41,577 nt of DNA from Desulfobacter postgatei (GTDB lineage Bacteria; Desulfobacterota; Desulfobacteria; Desulfobacterales; Desulfobacteraceae). The notes under the pieces were generated by a model. That model worked only from the letters and a program-made list of their open reading frames with translations. It was not told the DNA's origin and did no database searches. The stretch covers positions 1 to 41,577 of the forward strand of contig PDTI01000025.1 of NCBI GenBank assembly GCA_002747145.1. Reading direction: 5' to 3'. Shown piece by piece: positions 7,753 to 16,849 of this stretch. The translations under genes and the position numbers were made by a program. Numbering within the stretch: position 1 is the first letter of the stretch; each line of letters starts with the position of its first letter.

Positions 7753-7979
7753 CTGTTACAGAATGCTGATTCCTCCAATTTCTTTATATGAAAGAACTTA
7801 AGTTAACCGATTAGTTTTTTTCATGATTTTTTGTGGGCAAACCTCGGTGAAAGACCAGGTCGGCCCATGGCCGTTCGTTGGAAAAATAAATTTAATCCTC
7901 AAGGAATAATGGATGTATGCCTGTGGTCAAATTGATTTTTACGCCTTGAACGTAAAAAAATATCTATTCCGTAACAGCC
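7751..7979. mobile_element. MITE-like element with terminal inverted repeats
   Basis: GGCTGTTACAGAAT at the left edge and its inverted counterpart (GGCTGTTACGGAAT on the minus strand) at the right edge match at 13 of 14 positions and bound 229 bp without a substantial gene. No target-site duplication is obvious. Inside are an AT-rich hairpin (TTTTTACG and CGTAAAAA around 7944-7950) and a tiny frame of eight codons from ATG at 7909 preceded by AAGGA. The element separates the promoter from kdsA. It is probably a non-autonomous insertion derivative; no parent transposase with these ends is in the window. Confidence 0.45.
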
Positions 7980-8023
7980 TTTGGATCACCATTTGCTTTT
8001 CTTAAATTTTAAGGGTAAGTCCT

Positions 8024-8845
8024 ATGACAGACTTTTTTTTTAACCTGACCCAAAACAACCCGGATCTTTTTTTTCTAATTGCCGGCCCCTGCGTTATTGA
8101 GGATTTAGACACAAGCCTTGGCATTGCAAAACATCTGAAACAGGTTACCCAGGATTTAGGTATTCCTTATATTTTCAAAGCATCCTATGATAAGGCCAAC
8201 CGCACCTCTATTCAGTCATTCAGGGGGCCTGGCCCGGAACGCGGCCTTGAGATCTTAACACAGATTAAAACCGAACTGGACATCCCTGTTATTTCTGATA
8301 TCCACTTGCCTGACCAGGCTCAGAAAGCAGCACAAGTCCTTGACATCATACAGATCCCAGCCTTTTTATGCCGCCAGACAGACCTGATTTTAGCCGCCTG
8401 CGGCACAGGTAAACCCGTCAATATCAAAAAAGGCCAGTTTCTTGCACCGGCCGATTGCCAAAATATCGTTGAAAAAGCCAAATCCACCGGGAACAAGGAG
8501 ATTGCCATTACGGAGCGTGGCACCTGTTTCGGGTATAACAACCTTGTGGTGGATTTCAGATCCATACAGATTTTACGGGAACTGGGCATGCCCGTCATTT
8601 TTGATGCCACCCACAGTGTTCAACTTCCCGGCGGCTTTGGTACTTCATCGGCCGGAGAAAGACAGTTTGTCGCTCCCCTGGCCAGGGCCGCAGTTGCCTG
8701 CGGTACCCACGGTCTGTTCATGGAAACCCATCCTGATCCGGACAACGCCCCATGCGACGGACCAAACGCCATGCCCCTGGATCAGATGAAAACGCTGTTG
8801 ACCCACCTGGTCAATATCAGAAAAGTTGCAGGCCAGTCACTATGA
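8024..8845 (+). CDS. kdsA: 3-deoxy-D-manno-octulosonate 8-phosphate synthase
   Basis: Condenses arabinose 5-phosphate with phosphoenolpyruvate to Kdo 8-phosphate, for the inner core of LPS. The family motifs are in order: AGPCVIE near residue 21, [61 protein letters not shown] and METHPDPD. The 273-residue length is normal. AAGGG precedes the ATG. First gene of a ten-gene plus-strand run; its stop overlaps the kdsC start as ATGA. Confidence 0.97.
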   Translation: MTDFFFNLTQNNPDLFFLIAGPCVIEDLDTSLGIAKHLKQVTQDLGIPYIFKASYDKANRTSIQSFRGPGPERGLEILTQIKTELDIPVISDIHLPDQAQKAAQVLDIIQIPAFLCRQTDLILAACGTGKPVNIKKGQFLAPADCQNIVEKAKSTGNKEIAITERGTCFGYNNLVVDFRSIQILRELGMPVIFDATHSVQLPGGFGTSSAGERQFVAPLARAAVACGTHGLFMETHPDPDNAPCDGPNAMPLDQMKTLLTHLVNIRKVAGQSL

Positions 8846-9357
8846 CAACACAATTAGCAGATATCCAACTGTTGCTTTTAGATGTAGACGGGGTCCTCAC
8901 CGACGGCAGTATCACCTATACAGACACCGGTGAACAGATCAAAAGCTTTAATGCCAAAGACGGCCTTGGCATCCGCCTGCTCATGGCGGCAGGCATAGAT
9001 GTCGGAATTGTCACGGCAAGAGTTTCCGGGGCCCTGCGCCATCGGTGTGACAATCTGGGTATCACCCTGGTTTTTGACGGTATCCGGGACAAGGCCGGCG
9101 CATTGGAATCCATATCCGAAAGCACGCAAATCAGCACGGCACATATGGCATTCATGGGAGATGATCTCATAGACCTGCCCGCCATGATCCGATCCGGGTT
9201 TGCCGTTACCGTCGCCGACGCCCCTGCTGAAGTTAAAACCCGGGCCGATATGATTACGGATCTGCCCGGAGGCAAAGGGGCTGTCCGCCAGGTCTGTGAA
9301 GCCATCCTTAAGGCCAAGGGCCTTTGGGAAACTTCTGTTTCAAGGTTTCTGTCATGA
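8842..9357 (+). CDS. kdsC: Kdo 8-phosphate phosphatase (HAD superfamily)
   Basis: Removes phosphate from Kdo 8-phosphate, the step after KdsA. It is a capless C0-type HAD phosphatase of 171 residues: motif [11 protein letters not shown] near residue 14, GIVTAR as motif II, and GDDLIDLPA as the metal-binding motif IV. A longer frame exists upstream inside kdsA, but the ATG in the ATGA overlap gives the normal family N-terminus. The C-terminal tail overlaps the lptC start, again by ATGA. Confidence 0.95.
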   Translation: MTTQLADIQLLLLDVDGVLTDGSITYTDTGEQIKSFNAKDGLGIRLLMAAGIDVGIVTARVSGALRHRCDNLGITLVFDGIRDKAGALESISESTQISTAHMAFMGDDLIDLPAMIRSGFAVTVADAPAEVKTRADMITDLPGGKGAVRQVCEAILKAKGLWETSVSRFLS

Positions 9358-9941
9358 ACAGCGCCGGCAAAAAAAAACTGATACTGCCCCTGGCTTTGCT
9401 TTTAGGACTTATGCTTGCGGGGGCAGGTGTTTATTATTACATCAACCATCTGCTCACCACGCCCATCAAGCTTGAAAATATTGAGGTAGATGATAACGCT
9501 GCGCTCAAACTCAACATCTTTGATCAAATTTCCAAAAAAAACGGAATCACTGAATGGAAACTCAAAGCATTCAGTGCCACCCTGCTCAAAGACCAGAACA
9601 AGGCGGTGCTCAAAGATGTGGACATTATTTTCTACACAAAGCAGAACACACAAGTCCATCTGACAGCAGACCAGGGAGAGCTCAACACAAAGACACATGA
9701 CATGACCTTTTCACAGCATGTTATTATCCGGTATCAACAATACACCCTGACAAGTGAAACATTGCATTATGCCAAAAAACCGCATATACTAAGCGCCAGT
9801 TTAAGGGTTACACTTGATGACCACTATTCCGTAATAACCGCTGACAATATGGATATCCTGCTAAACCGGGATCTGATCATTTTAAACGGACACGTACAAG
9901 GACAATTCAGTGAAAAAAGTCAGAATGCTAATCTGTTATAA
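9354..9941 (+). CDS. lptC: LPS export ABC transporter periplasmic protein LptC
   Basis: Bitopic inner-membrane protein of the Lpt bridge that receives LPS from LptB2FG and passes it to LptA. A transmembrane segment (about 9-30) follows a short basic start, and the rest is a periplasmic beta-jellyroll with the LptC/YrbK pattern (WKLKAFSATLLKDQNKAVLKD, then HLTADQGELN). The protein has 195 residues. It overlaps kdsC by 4 bp and lptA by 32 bp. Sequence conservation in this family is low, so the call leans on fold pattern and gene order. Confidence 0.88.
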   Translation: MNSAGKKKLILPLALLLGLMLAGAGVYYYINHLLTTPIKLENIEVDDNAALKLNIFDQISKKNGITEWKLKAFSATLLKDQNKAVLKDVDIIFYTKQNTQVHLTADQGELNTKTHDMTFSQHVIIRYQQYTLTSETLHYAKKPHILSASLRVTLDDHYSVITADNMDILLNRDLIILNGHVQGQFSEKSQNANLL

Positions 9942-10473
9942 GGCGTTCCCGGTTTTATTACTGCTACTGATCTTTCTTCTTACACCGGTATCCTTTGCGG
10001 CCCAGGAAAACAAAACCGCGGATGCAAAACAGACACCGGCTGACCTGAAAATCACTTCGGATAAAATGGTGGCAAGCAAAGATCAGTCCATGGTGGAATT
10101 CATGGGAAAAGTGAAAGCCGTTCGGGCAGACAGTGTGCTTTGGGCAGATTCGGTCAAGGTGTTTTTTTATACCTCGGAAACCCAAAAGCAAGGCCAGTCA
10201 AAGCTCAAACGGATTATTGCCACGGGCAATGTTGAATATACCCAAGGCACGCGCAAAGCATTCTCGGATCAGGCTGATTATGATACCGCAAAAGAGATAC
10301 TGATACTCACCGGAGAGCAAGCCCGTCTGCTTACGGGCAAAAGCTGGATCACCGGCAAAAAGATCACCCTGTTTAAGGCCCAGGACCGGGTTGTTGTGGA
10401 AAGTACCGAAAAGACCCGGGTTGAAGCATTTTTTGATGCCCAAGATCAGGACAGGTCTTTGGACAAGCCCTGA
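9910..10473 (+). CDS. lptA: LPS transport periplasmic protein LptA (OstA-like)
   Basis: Periplasmic protein that polymerises into the bridge carrying LPS to the outer membrane. A GTG start is used, with CAAGGA about 9 bases upstream. A signal peptide (basic KKVRM, then a hydrophobic run to about residue 30, cleavage near SFAA-Q) precedes the OstA-like domain, which shows LKITSDKMVASKDQSMVEFMGKV-type repeats and ATGNVEYTQG. The position between lptC and lptB is the standard one. Confidence 0.9.
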   Translation: MKKVRMLICYKAFPVLLLLLIFLLTPVSFAAQENKTADAKQTPADLKITSDKMVASKDQSMVEFMGKVKAVRADSVLWADSVKVFFYTSETQKQGQSKLKRIIATGNVEYTQGTRKAFSDQADYDTAKEILILTGEQARLLTGKSWITGKKITLFKAQDRVVVESTEKTRVEAFFDAQDQDRSLDKP

Positions 10474-10502
10474 CACATTATTTTTTTTATAACACAAAAC
10501 AG

Positions 10503-11225
10503 ATGAGCCGACTGGTACTGAAAAACCTTGTCAAGACCTATAACGGTAAAACCGTCGTGGATCAGGTCAGCCTGAACGTGGACCAGGGCAAGGTAACCGG
10601 GCTTTTAGGGCCCAACGGTGCCGGCAAGACCACGACTTTTTATATGACCGTGGGCATGATCCGTCCAGAGACAGGAACGGTGCTTCTTGACCAGGAGGAT
10701 ATAACCCGGCACCCCATGTATATCAGGGCCAGAAAGGGCATTGGTTACCTGCCCCAGGAAACGTCAATATTTAAAAAACTGACTGTCAGGGAAAATATCA
10801 CAGCCATTCTGGAAGTCATTGACAAAAAAGAAACAAACATCCGCCGGAAAGCCGACAGCCTGATGGAAGAACTTGGGATATCGGCCTTAGCCGGGCAGAA
10901 AGCCGCCTCCCTGTCCGGTGGAGAAAGGCGCCGTCTGGAAATTTCAAGGGTGCTTGCCACAGCCCCCTTGTTCATCCTGCTGGATGAACCCTTTGCCGGC
11001 ATTGATCCTTTGGCGGTCATTGACATCCAGCAAATCATATCCCAACTGACGGACAAAGGGATCGGGGTATTGATTTCCGACCATAATGTCCGAGAAACAT
11101 TAGGCGTATGTGACACAGCTTATATTATGAGCCAGGGTGTGGTGATGGAATCTGGCACACCGGAGAAAATTATTTCAAGCAAAGTGGCCAAACGAATTTA
11201 TTTGGGAGACAATTTTAGACTTTAA
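10503..11225 (+). CDS. lptB: LPS export ABC transporter ATP-binding protein
   Basis: Cytoplasmic ATPase driving LPS extraction with LptFG. Walker A GPNGAGKTTT is near residue 36, the Q-loop lies in GYLPQETSIFKKLTV, the signature is LSGGERRR, Walker B is LFILLDEPFAGIDP and the switch His is in LISDHNVRET. The FKKLTV and GIDPLAV segments are typical of LptB. The 240-residue length is normal. No clear ribosome site precedes the ATG. LptF and LptG are not in the window. It ends two bases before rpoN. Confidence 0.96.
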   Translation: MSRLVLKNLVKTYNGKTVVDQVSLNVDQGKVTGLLGPNGAGKTTTFYMTVGMIRPETGTVLLDQEDITRHPMYIRARKGIGYLPQETSIFKKLTVRENITAILEVIDKKETNIRRKADSLMEELGISALAGQKAASLSGGERRRLEISRVLATAPLFILLDEPFAGIDPLAVIDIQQIISQLTDKGIGVLISDHNVRETLGVCDTAYIMSQGVVMESGTPEKIISSKVAKRIYLGDNFRL

Positions 11226-11227
11226 TT

Positions 11228-12649
11228 ATGGAACTTGGATTACAACAAAGCCTTGCACTGACCCAGCAGCTGGTCATGACACCCCAGCTCCAACAGGCGA
11301 TTAAACTGCTTCAGCTCTCCCGGCTTGAGCTTGCCGACATGATCCAGCAGGAGATGGAGCAAAATCCGGCCCTGGAAGAACGCGTCAGTGATGATCTCCA
11401 TGACAAAGCCATTACGGCCCAGGAAGCCGAAACCCCTGTTAAGGAAGTCACCATTGAAGAGCGCGTGCACACGGATACGGATTGGGAAAATTATATCAAT
11501 GAATTCAACTCCACCGGTAGAGTCTACATGGAGTCTGAAAACACTGAAACACCCAACTACGAAGCATTCACATCCGAGAAACAAACCCTTGAAGCCCATC
11601 TAAAGTGGCAGTTGATGCTTTCGGATCTGCCCGAGGAAAAAGAGACCCTTGGGCACCTCATCATCGGTAATCTGAACAGGGATGGATATTTATGCGCCGA
11701 CGTAGAAGAATTGGCCCAGACCGCCCAGGTCGACATCCAAACCGTTGAAGAGGTGCTGGCGGTGCTCCAAACCTTTGATCCCCCCGGGGTGTGCGCCAGG
11801 AACCTGCGCGAGACACTTTTGATCCAGGCCCAGCAGATCGGCATTAACAACGCGATCATTACCCGGATCATTACAGATCATTTAAAAGATATCGAAAACC
11901 GGAACAGCAAAAAAATTGCCGGTGCGCTTAAAATTTCCGTTGAGGATGTCAGGGCCGCAGTAAAAATTATCCAGTTTCTTGAACCCAAGCCCGGCAGGAA
12001 ATTTGCCACAGAAGAACCCGCCTACATCACCCCTGACATATACGTCTATAAAGTCGGAGATGATTTTAAAATCGTTATGAACGATGACGGCCTTCCCAAG
12101 TTAAGGATTTCAAAATTCTACAGGGACGCCGTGGCCACCGGCAAAAAAATTCCCAAGGAGACCAAAACCTATCTCAATGAAAAAATGCAGTCCGCCTCCT
12201 GGCTGATAAAATCCATTCACCAGCGCCAGAAAACCATTTACCTGGTCATGGAAAGCATCATAAAATTCCAAAGAGAATTTTTTGAAAAGGGCATTGCCTA
12301 TCTACGGCCTTTGATCCTGAAAGACATTGCCGAAGATATTGAAATGCATGAGTCCACGATCAGCCGGGTGACTACCAATAAATACGCGTACACCCCCCAA
12401 GGGCTGTTTGAGTTGAAATATTTTTTCAACAGCTCCATAGAACGAGGGGACGGACCATCCATGGCATCGGCCAGTGTCAAGGAGAGAATAAAACAACTCA
12501 TTGACAATGAAGATCCCAACGCGCCTTTGAGTGACGATAAAATTGCCGTAATTCTGCAGGAATCAGACATTCAGATTGCCCGGCGGACCGTAGCGAAATA
12601 CAGAAAAGTACTGAATATTCTGCCGTCCAACAAACGCAAACAACTGTAG
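11228..12649 (+). CDS. rpoN: RNA polymerase sigma54 factor
   Basis: Alternative sigma factor recognising -24/-12 promoters and needing an AAA+ activator. Region I is Gln/Leu-rich (LQQSLALTQQLVMTPQLQQA), the core-binding domain is central, and the C-terminus has the HTH segment DIAEDIEMHESTISR and a RpoN box read as ARRTVAKYRK. The 473-residue length is typical. It is two bases downstream of lptB and followed by hpf. The NtrC-type regulator at the start of the window belongs to its class of activators, but no specific link is shown. Confidence 0.97.
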   Translation: MELGLQQSLALTQQLVMTPQLQQAIKLLQLSRLELADMIQQEMEQNPALEERVSDDLHDKAITAQEAETPVKEVTIEERVHTDTDWENYINEFNSTGRVYMESENTETPNYEAFTSEKQTLEAHLKWQLMLSDLPEEKETLGHLIIGNLNRDGYLCADVEELAQTAQVDIQTVEEVLAVLQTFDPPGVCARNLRETLLIQAQQIGINNAIITRIITDHLKDIENRNSKKIAGALKISVEDVRAAVKIIQFLEPKPGRKFATEEPAYITPDIYVYKVGDDFKIVMNDDGLPKLRISKFYRDAVATGKKIPKETKTYLNEKMQSASWLIKSIHQRQKTIYLVMESIIKFQREFFEKGIAYLRPLILKDIAEDIEMHESTISRVTTNKYAYTPQGLFELKYFFNSSIERGDGPSMASASVKERIKQLIDNEDPNAPLSDDKIAVILQESDIQIARRTVAKYRKVLNILPSNKRKQL

Positions 12650-12662
12650 GGAGAGCTAATCT

Positions 12663-13196
12663 ATGCAGGTCACCATCACGTTTAAAAAAATAGAGGCATC
12701 CGATTCCCTGAAATCCTATGTAAATAAAAAATTTAAACGGTTTGACAAGATGCTGGAAGGTCCGGCCGAGGCCAGTGTGGTCCTAAGCGTTGAAAAAATT
12801 AGACATATTGCAGAAATCACATTAACCAGCGGGTCCCTTAACATCCATGCCAAGGAAACGTCCGAAAGCATGTATGCCACCATTGACATCCTGGCGGATA
12901 AAGTTAAGGGGCAGATCACAAAACATAAAGAAAAAATCAAAAAACACATGTCAGGCAATAAGTCAAGTCTGACCGATACCCGGGAATTCAGCATAGATGA
13001 TCCACTCCCCGAAGACCGGGTTGATATTATTGAAGAACCCCTTAAAACAAAACCCATGGATATTGAGGATGCGGTGGTTGAGCTGGAATTGAGTAAAAAA
13101 TCTTTTTATGTATTTGTCAATGCCCGCACAGAACAGGTCAATGTGGTTTATAAACATAATAACGGAAAACTGGGGTTAATCGCCCCCCAAGGATAG
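12663..13196 (+). CDS. hpf: Long-form ribosome hibernation promoting factor
   Basis: Binds the 30S subunit at the decoding region and promotes inactive ribosome dimers under stress. The N-terminal S30AE domain occupies about 1-95. After a charged linker, the C-terminal dimerisation domain (about 125-177) contains MDIEDAVVELELSKKSFYVF and NVVYKHNNGKLGLI. With 177 residues it is the long form, which makes 100S dimers without a separate RMF. GGGAGAG precedes the ATG. Its place after rpoN is conserved in many proteobacteria. Confidence 0.93.
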   Translation: MQVTITFKKIEASDSLKSYVNKKFKRFDKMLEGPAEASVVLSVEKIRHIAEITLTSGSLNIHAKETSESMYATIDILADKVKGQITKHKEKIKKHMSGNKSSLTDTREFSIDDPLPEDRVDIIEEPLKTKPMDIEDAVVELELSKKSFYVFVNARTEQVNVVYKHNNGKLGLIAPQG

Positions 13197-13205
13197 CCTA
13201 ACCTA

Positions 13206-13664
13206 ATGAAAATCAGTGACATTCTAAAGCTGGACGCTATCATCGCAGATCTGAAAGCCAATAATAAATCAGAAATCATAAAAGAACTGTCCCAGGCTGT
13301 TGCACCGGTAGCCGGGGCCGAAGCCAGAGATGTTACAACTGTCTTAATGGAAAGGGAAAACCTAGGCTCCACAGGCATCGGCGGTGGCATCGCCATACCC
13401 CACGGCAAACTAGATACAGTGCAATCCATTGCTGTGGGATTTGGGCGCAGTATCAAAGGAGTTGAATTTGATTCTTTGGATAACCGGCCGGTCCATCTTT
13501 TCTTTGTCCTTTTAACACCCGAACATTCCACAGGAGGACATTTGAAGGTGCTTGCCCAGATATCCAAGCTGCTGAAAACGGATCAGTTTAAAGAACGCCT
13601 CTTATCAGCCGGTTCAACAGAACAAATTCATGGGATCATTTTGGAAAATGACGAAGAATTTTAA
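13206..13664 (+). CDS. ptsN: PTS IIA-like nitrogen-regulatory protein (EIIA-Ntr)
   Basis: Regulatory phosphotransferase protein of the nitrogen PTS branch. The 152-residue PTS EIIA type-2 domain carries the phospho-histidine in the AIPHGK motif (about residue 66), preceded by RENLGSTGIGGG, with PVHLFFVLLTPE downstream. It lies between hpf and rapZ, the standard neighbourhood. No HPr or enzyme I gene is present in the window, so its phosphoryl donor must be encoded elsewhere. Confidence 0.93.
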   Translation: MKISDILKLDAIIADLKANNKSEIIKELSQAVAPVAGAEARDVTTVLMERENLGSTGIGGGIAIPHGKLDTVQSIAVGFGRSIKGVEFDSLDNRPVHLFFVLLTPEHSTGGHLKVLAQISKLLKTDQFKERLLSAGSTEQIHGIILENDEEF

Positions 13665-14547
13665 CAATGGAAATCCCAAGGTTTATATTATCACCGGCAT
13701 TTCAGGTTCCGGGAAGACAACCGTTGCCCAGGCATTTGAAGATGCGGCCTTTTACTGCATTGACAATATGCCCATGGAACTTGTACCCAAGGTGCTTGAA
13801 CTGCCTTTAGGGGAAAGTGCCAAGGTCAAAGGCGCAGCCTTTGTGATGGATATGCGCTCAAAAACTTTTATAAAGACATTTGTTTCAGGTGTCTGTGCTT
13901 TAGAAGAAATGGGCATTTCTCCGGTCATCATATTTCTTGAAGCCGATACCCAAACCTTGGTCAAACGATTCAGTCAGACCCGCAGGCACCACCCTTTGGG
14001 GGAGGAAAAAAACCTTTTGGACAGCATCAGATCTGAAAAAAAGGAGATGACTTCCATCCGTAAACTGGCCCACCAGATCATCGACACCTCTAATTTCAAT
14101 GTGCACCAACTTAAAGCAAAAATACTAGATCTTGTATCCAGGGATACGGGTGCCGAAAGCGTCATGAAACTGAATATCATCTCCTTTGGCTACAAATACG
14201 GCATCCCTGTAGATGCCGATATTGTGATGGATCTTCGGTTTCTGGCCAATCCCTATTTTGTGCCGGAACTCAAAGCCCATAATGGAGAAGCCGATGCGGT
14301 AAAAGCGTTTGTCCTGGGAAACCCGGAGACAAAAACTTTTTTAAAAAAATATAACGATTTTATTGATTATCTCATTCCTTTGTATAAAAAAGAAAACAAG
14401 GCTTACCTAACACTTGCTTTGGGCTGTACCGGCGGCCGCCACCGAAGTGTCGCTATTTCCCGTGCCGTATTTGAACGGCTGATTAAAAAGGGTTTGAACC
14501 CAAACTTGCTGCACAGAGATATTGACAGAGACATAAAAGAGATCTAA
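13648..14547 (+). CDS. rapZ: RapZ-family nucleotide-binding protein
   Basis: P-loop protein which in enterobacteria binds small RNAs and directs RNase E to glmS-regulatory RNA; other bacteria (YvcJ) bind nucleotides with a less clear role. Walker A GISGSGKTT is close to the N-terminus, HHPLG and VMDLRFLANPYFVPEL are central, and GCTGGRHRSV is the conserved C-terminal motif. I chose the ATG giving MTKNFNNGNPKV; an in-frame ATG six codons upstream adds MGSFWK and has no better ribosome site. Either start overlaps the end of ptsN. Confidence 0.92.
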   Translation: MTKNFNNGNPKVYIITGISGSGKTTVAQAFEDAAFYCIDNMPMELVPKVLELPLGESAKVKGAAFVMDMRSKTFIKTFVSGVCALEEMGISPVIIFLEADTQTLVKRFSQTRRHHPLGEEKNLLDSIRSEKKEMTSIRKLAHQIIDTSNFNVHQLKAKILDLVSRDTGAESVMKLNIISFGYKYGIPVDADIVMDLRFLANPYFVPELKAHNGEADAVKAFVLGNPETKTFLKKYNDFIDYLIPLYKKENKAYLTLALGCTGGRHRSVAISRAVFERLIKKGLNPNLLHRDIDRDIKEI

Positions 14548-14565
14548 ATATTTAACAGGCAAATT

Positions 14566-14985
14566 ATGACAGGAATTTTAATTGTCACCCATGCAAACCT
14601 GGGTGCAGCATTAATTGAAACCCTGGAATTTATTCTAGGGGCAAAACAGAAAAGCCTTCAATCCATATCCATAGACATCAAACAGGATCCGGAAAGTTTA
14701 CGAAAAACAATTCAACAGGGAATCAAAGATGTGTATTGCGAAAATGGCGTCATTATTTTAACCGACATGTTTGGAGGTACACCGTCTAACCTGGCCTATG
14801 CCTTTCTTGAAGCAGGAAAGGTGGAGGTGATTTCAGGCGTCAACCTGCCCATTCTTCTCAAAGCCGTAACATCCCGTGAGAAAATGGAGATCAACGCATT
14901 GACTGCCGCCCTGATTGAAAATGGGAAAAAAAGCATTTCCCTTGCCAGCGACATCTTGAAAGGGACCCGACGGTCCTTATCTTAA
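14566..14985 (+). CDS. PTS sugar EIIA component, mannose family
   Basis: 139-residue EIIA of the mannose/fructose/sorbose family. The active-site histidine is H9 in VTHANLG, and LTDMFGGTPSNLA is the second family motif. No IIB, IIC or IID subunits follow, so it is likely regulatory rather than part of a sugar importer; EIIA(Man)-like proteins next to rapZ and ptsN are common in proteobacteria. The 66 bases between its stop and the gap start hold a GGAGG ribosome site for gap and no clear terminator. Confidence 0.9.
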   Translation: MTGILIVTHANLGAALIETLEFILGAKQKSLQSISIDIKQDPESLRKTIQQGIKDVYCENGVIILTDMFGGTPSNLAYAFLEAGKVEVISGVNLPILLKAVTSREKMEINALTAALIENGKKSISLASDILKGTRRSLS

Positions 14986-15051
14986 CCCGCGCCACGCCCG
15001 TTTCCCTTTTCGGACATGGACAAACATTTTTATTTTTGATGGAGGCATCTT

Positions 15052-16059
15052 ATGACTGTAAGAATAGGAATTAACGGATTTGGCAGGATTGGGCGTATGG
15101 TTTTTCGGGCTGCTTTGGAAAATGATGCCATTGACGTTGCGGCCATTAATGATTTAACAGATACCCAAACCATTGCCTATCTGCTCAAATATGACTCTGT
15201 CCACGGACGCCTGCCCAATGAGGTCAGCCATGGAGAAGGGGGGATTACCGTAGATGGAAAACAGATTTGTGTCACCGGGATAAAGGATCCTGCCCAGATT
15301 GCCTGGGCACACAGCGGTGTGGATATTGTCCTGGAATGCACAGGCCTTTTCAGAAACCGTGAAACCGCAGGCAAACACCTTGAAGGCGGAGCCCAGAAAG
15401 TAATTATTTCAGCGCCTGCCAAGGATCCGGATGTCACCATTGTCATGGGCGTGAACCATGAAGATTACGATCCTGGTGACCATCATATTATTTCCAATGC
15501 CTCCTGTACCACCAATTGTCTGGCACCTGTTGCCAAGGTACTGCTGGAAAATTTCGGAATTGTATGTGGTCTGGTGACCACGATCCACGCCTATACAGGT
15601 GACCAGCGCCTGCTTGATTTCCCGCATAAGGATCTGCGCCGGGCAAGGGCAGCCGCCTTGTCCATGATTCCTACAACCACAGGTGCCGCCAAAGCGGTCT
15701 CCCTGGTATTGCCCGAGCTTGAAGGCAAACTTAACGGTCTTGCCGTAAGAGTTCCCACCCCCAATGTATCCCTTTTGGATCTTGTGATCACCACCGAAAA
15801 AAAGGATCTGACCAAGGAGATAATCAATCAGACCCTTAAAAAGGCATCTGAAACCAACCTGAAAGGGTATCTGGGGTATATCGACACCCCTCTGGTATCC
15901 ATTGACCACAACTCCAGCCCACTTTCTTCCATTGTTGATGCATCCTGTACAGATGTGATCAACCAAAATATGGTAAAAATCCTTTCATGGTACGACAACG
16001 AGGCCGGTTACTCACACCGCATGGTTGATCTGGCTGCCATGGTGGGCAGTGTCCTTTAA
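15052..16059 (+). CDS. gap: Glyceraldehyde-3-phosphate dehydrogenase, type I
   Basis: NAD(P)-dependent interconversion of glyceraldehyde 3-phosphate and 1,3-bisphosphoglycerate. The Rossmann start is RIGINGFGRIGR, the catalytic cysteine is in SNASCTTNCLAP, and the C-terminal WYDNEAGYSHRMVD motif is complete. At 335 residues it is full length. TGGAGG lies just upstream of the ATG. Next on the strand is tpiA, with no phosphoglycerate kinase between them, unlike the frequent gap-pgk-tpi order. Confidence 0.97.
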   Translation: MTVRIGINGFGRIGRMVFRAALENDAIDVAAINDLTDTQTIAYLLKYDSVHGRLPNEVSHGEGGITVDGKQICVTGIKDPAQIAWAHSGVDIVLECTGLFRNRETAGKHLEGGAQKVIISAPAKDPDVTIVMGVNHEDYDPGDHHIISNASCTTNCLAPVAKVLLENFGIVCGLVTTIHAYTGDQRLLDFPHKDLRRARAAALSMIPTTTGAAKAVSLVLPELEGKLNGLAVRVPTPNVSLLDLVITTEKKDLTKEIINQTLKKASETNLKGYLGYIDTPLVSIDHNSSPLSSIVDASCTDVINQNMVKILSWYDNEAGYSHRMVDLAAMVGSVL

Positions 16060-16070
16060 AGGAGGAAAAA

Positions 16071-16838
16071 ATGACAGAAAAGGTGAAAAGAACACCATTG
16101 ATTGCCGGCAATTGGAAAATGTACAAGACCGGTACCCAGGCTGTGGCTGCGGCAAAACAGCTGGCAGACTTAAGCAGGGCAGTGGATGGCGTTGATATCA
16201 TGATTGCCCCAACCGCATTGTCGTTGCCCCTGGTGGCAGCGGCCCTGGGCAACGACTGCCGGGTACGACTGGGGGCACAGAACATTTACCCGGGTACGGA
16301 AGGGGCGTTTACCGGTGAAGTGTCCGGGCAGATGATCAGGGATGCCGGTGCCGATTACGTCATTATCGGCCACTCCGAACGCAGGCAATACTTTGGTGAA
16401 ACCGATGAAAGCGTTGGATTGAAAATTCGTGCCGCCCTTGATTCAGGACTTATTCCGGTGATGTGCATCGGAGAGACGGAAAGCCAGCGGGAGGCAGGTA
16501 AAACGTTTTTTATCCTTGACAAACAGATCTCAGATGGGTTAAAAGGCCTTGATCTTGGGGATCTTGGCACGCTGATCCTGGCCTATGAACCGGTATGGGC
16601 CATTGGTACCGGAAAGACTGCCGGACCGGATCAGGTCAGAGAGGTACACGGATTTCTAAGAGACTTGATCAGGGAAAAATACACAGAAGATCTGGCTGGA
16701 AAGATCCGTATTTTATACGGTGGATCAGTAAAGCCCGGCAACATCAAAGATCTTATGCAAATTGAAGATGTTGATGGTGCCTTGGTTGGCGGCGCAAGCC
16801 TGAACCCGGAAGATTTCAATAAAATTATTAGGTTTTAG
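16071..16838 (+). CDS. tpiA: Triosephosphate isomerase
   Basis: Interconverts dihydroxyacetone phosphate and glyceraldehyde 3-phosphate. Active-site residues are visible: the GNWKM lysine near residue 16, the histidine of IIGHSERR and the glutamate in AYEPVWAIGTG, with ILYGGSVKPGN binding phosphate near the end. The 255-residue length is normal. AAAGGAGG lies just upstream of the ATG. It lies 11 bp after gap and 11 bp before secG. Confidence 0.97.
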   Translation: MTEKVKRTPLIAGNWKMYKTGTQAVAAAKQLADLSRAVDGVDIMIAPTALSLPLVAAALGNDCRVRLGAQNIYPGTEGAFTGEVSGQMIRDAGADYVIIGHSERRQYFGETDESVGLKIRAALDSGLIPVMCIGETESQREAGKTFFILDKQISDGLKGLDLGDLGTLILAYEPVWAIGTGKTAGPDQVREVHGFLRDLIREKYTEDLAGKIRILYGGSVKPGNIKDLMQIEDVDGALVGGASLNPEDFNKIIRF

Positions 16839-16849
16839 ACACATTTATT

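Noticed and set aside
7831..7880. Riboswitch-like words (GGGCAAACC, GGTGAAA..CC, GGCCC) in the kdsA leader
   Set aside because: They recall pieces of cyclic-di-GMP and cobalamin riboswitches, but the rest of either consensus is missing and the stretch lies inside the inverted-repeat-bounded element.
15409..15966. Minus-strand frame of 185 codons opposite gap
   Set aside because: A shadow of a highly conserved gene; composition is Gly/Ile/Gln-rich with no domain.
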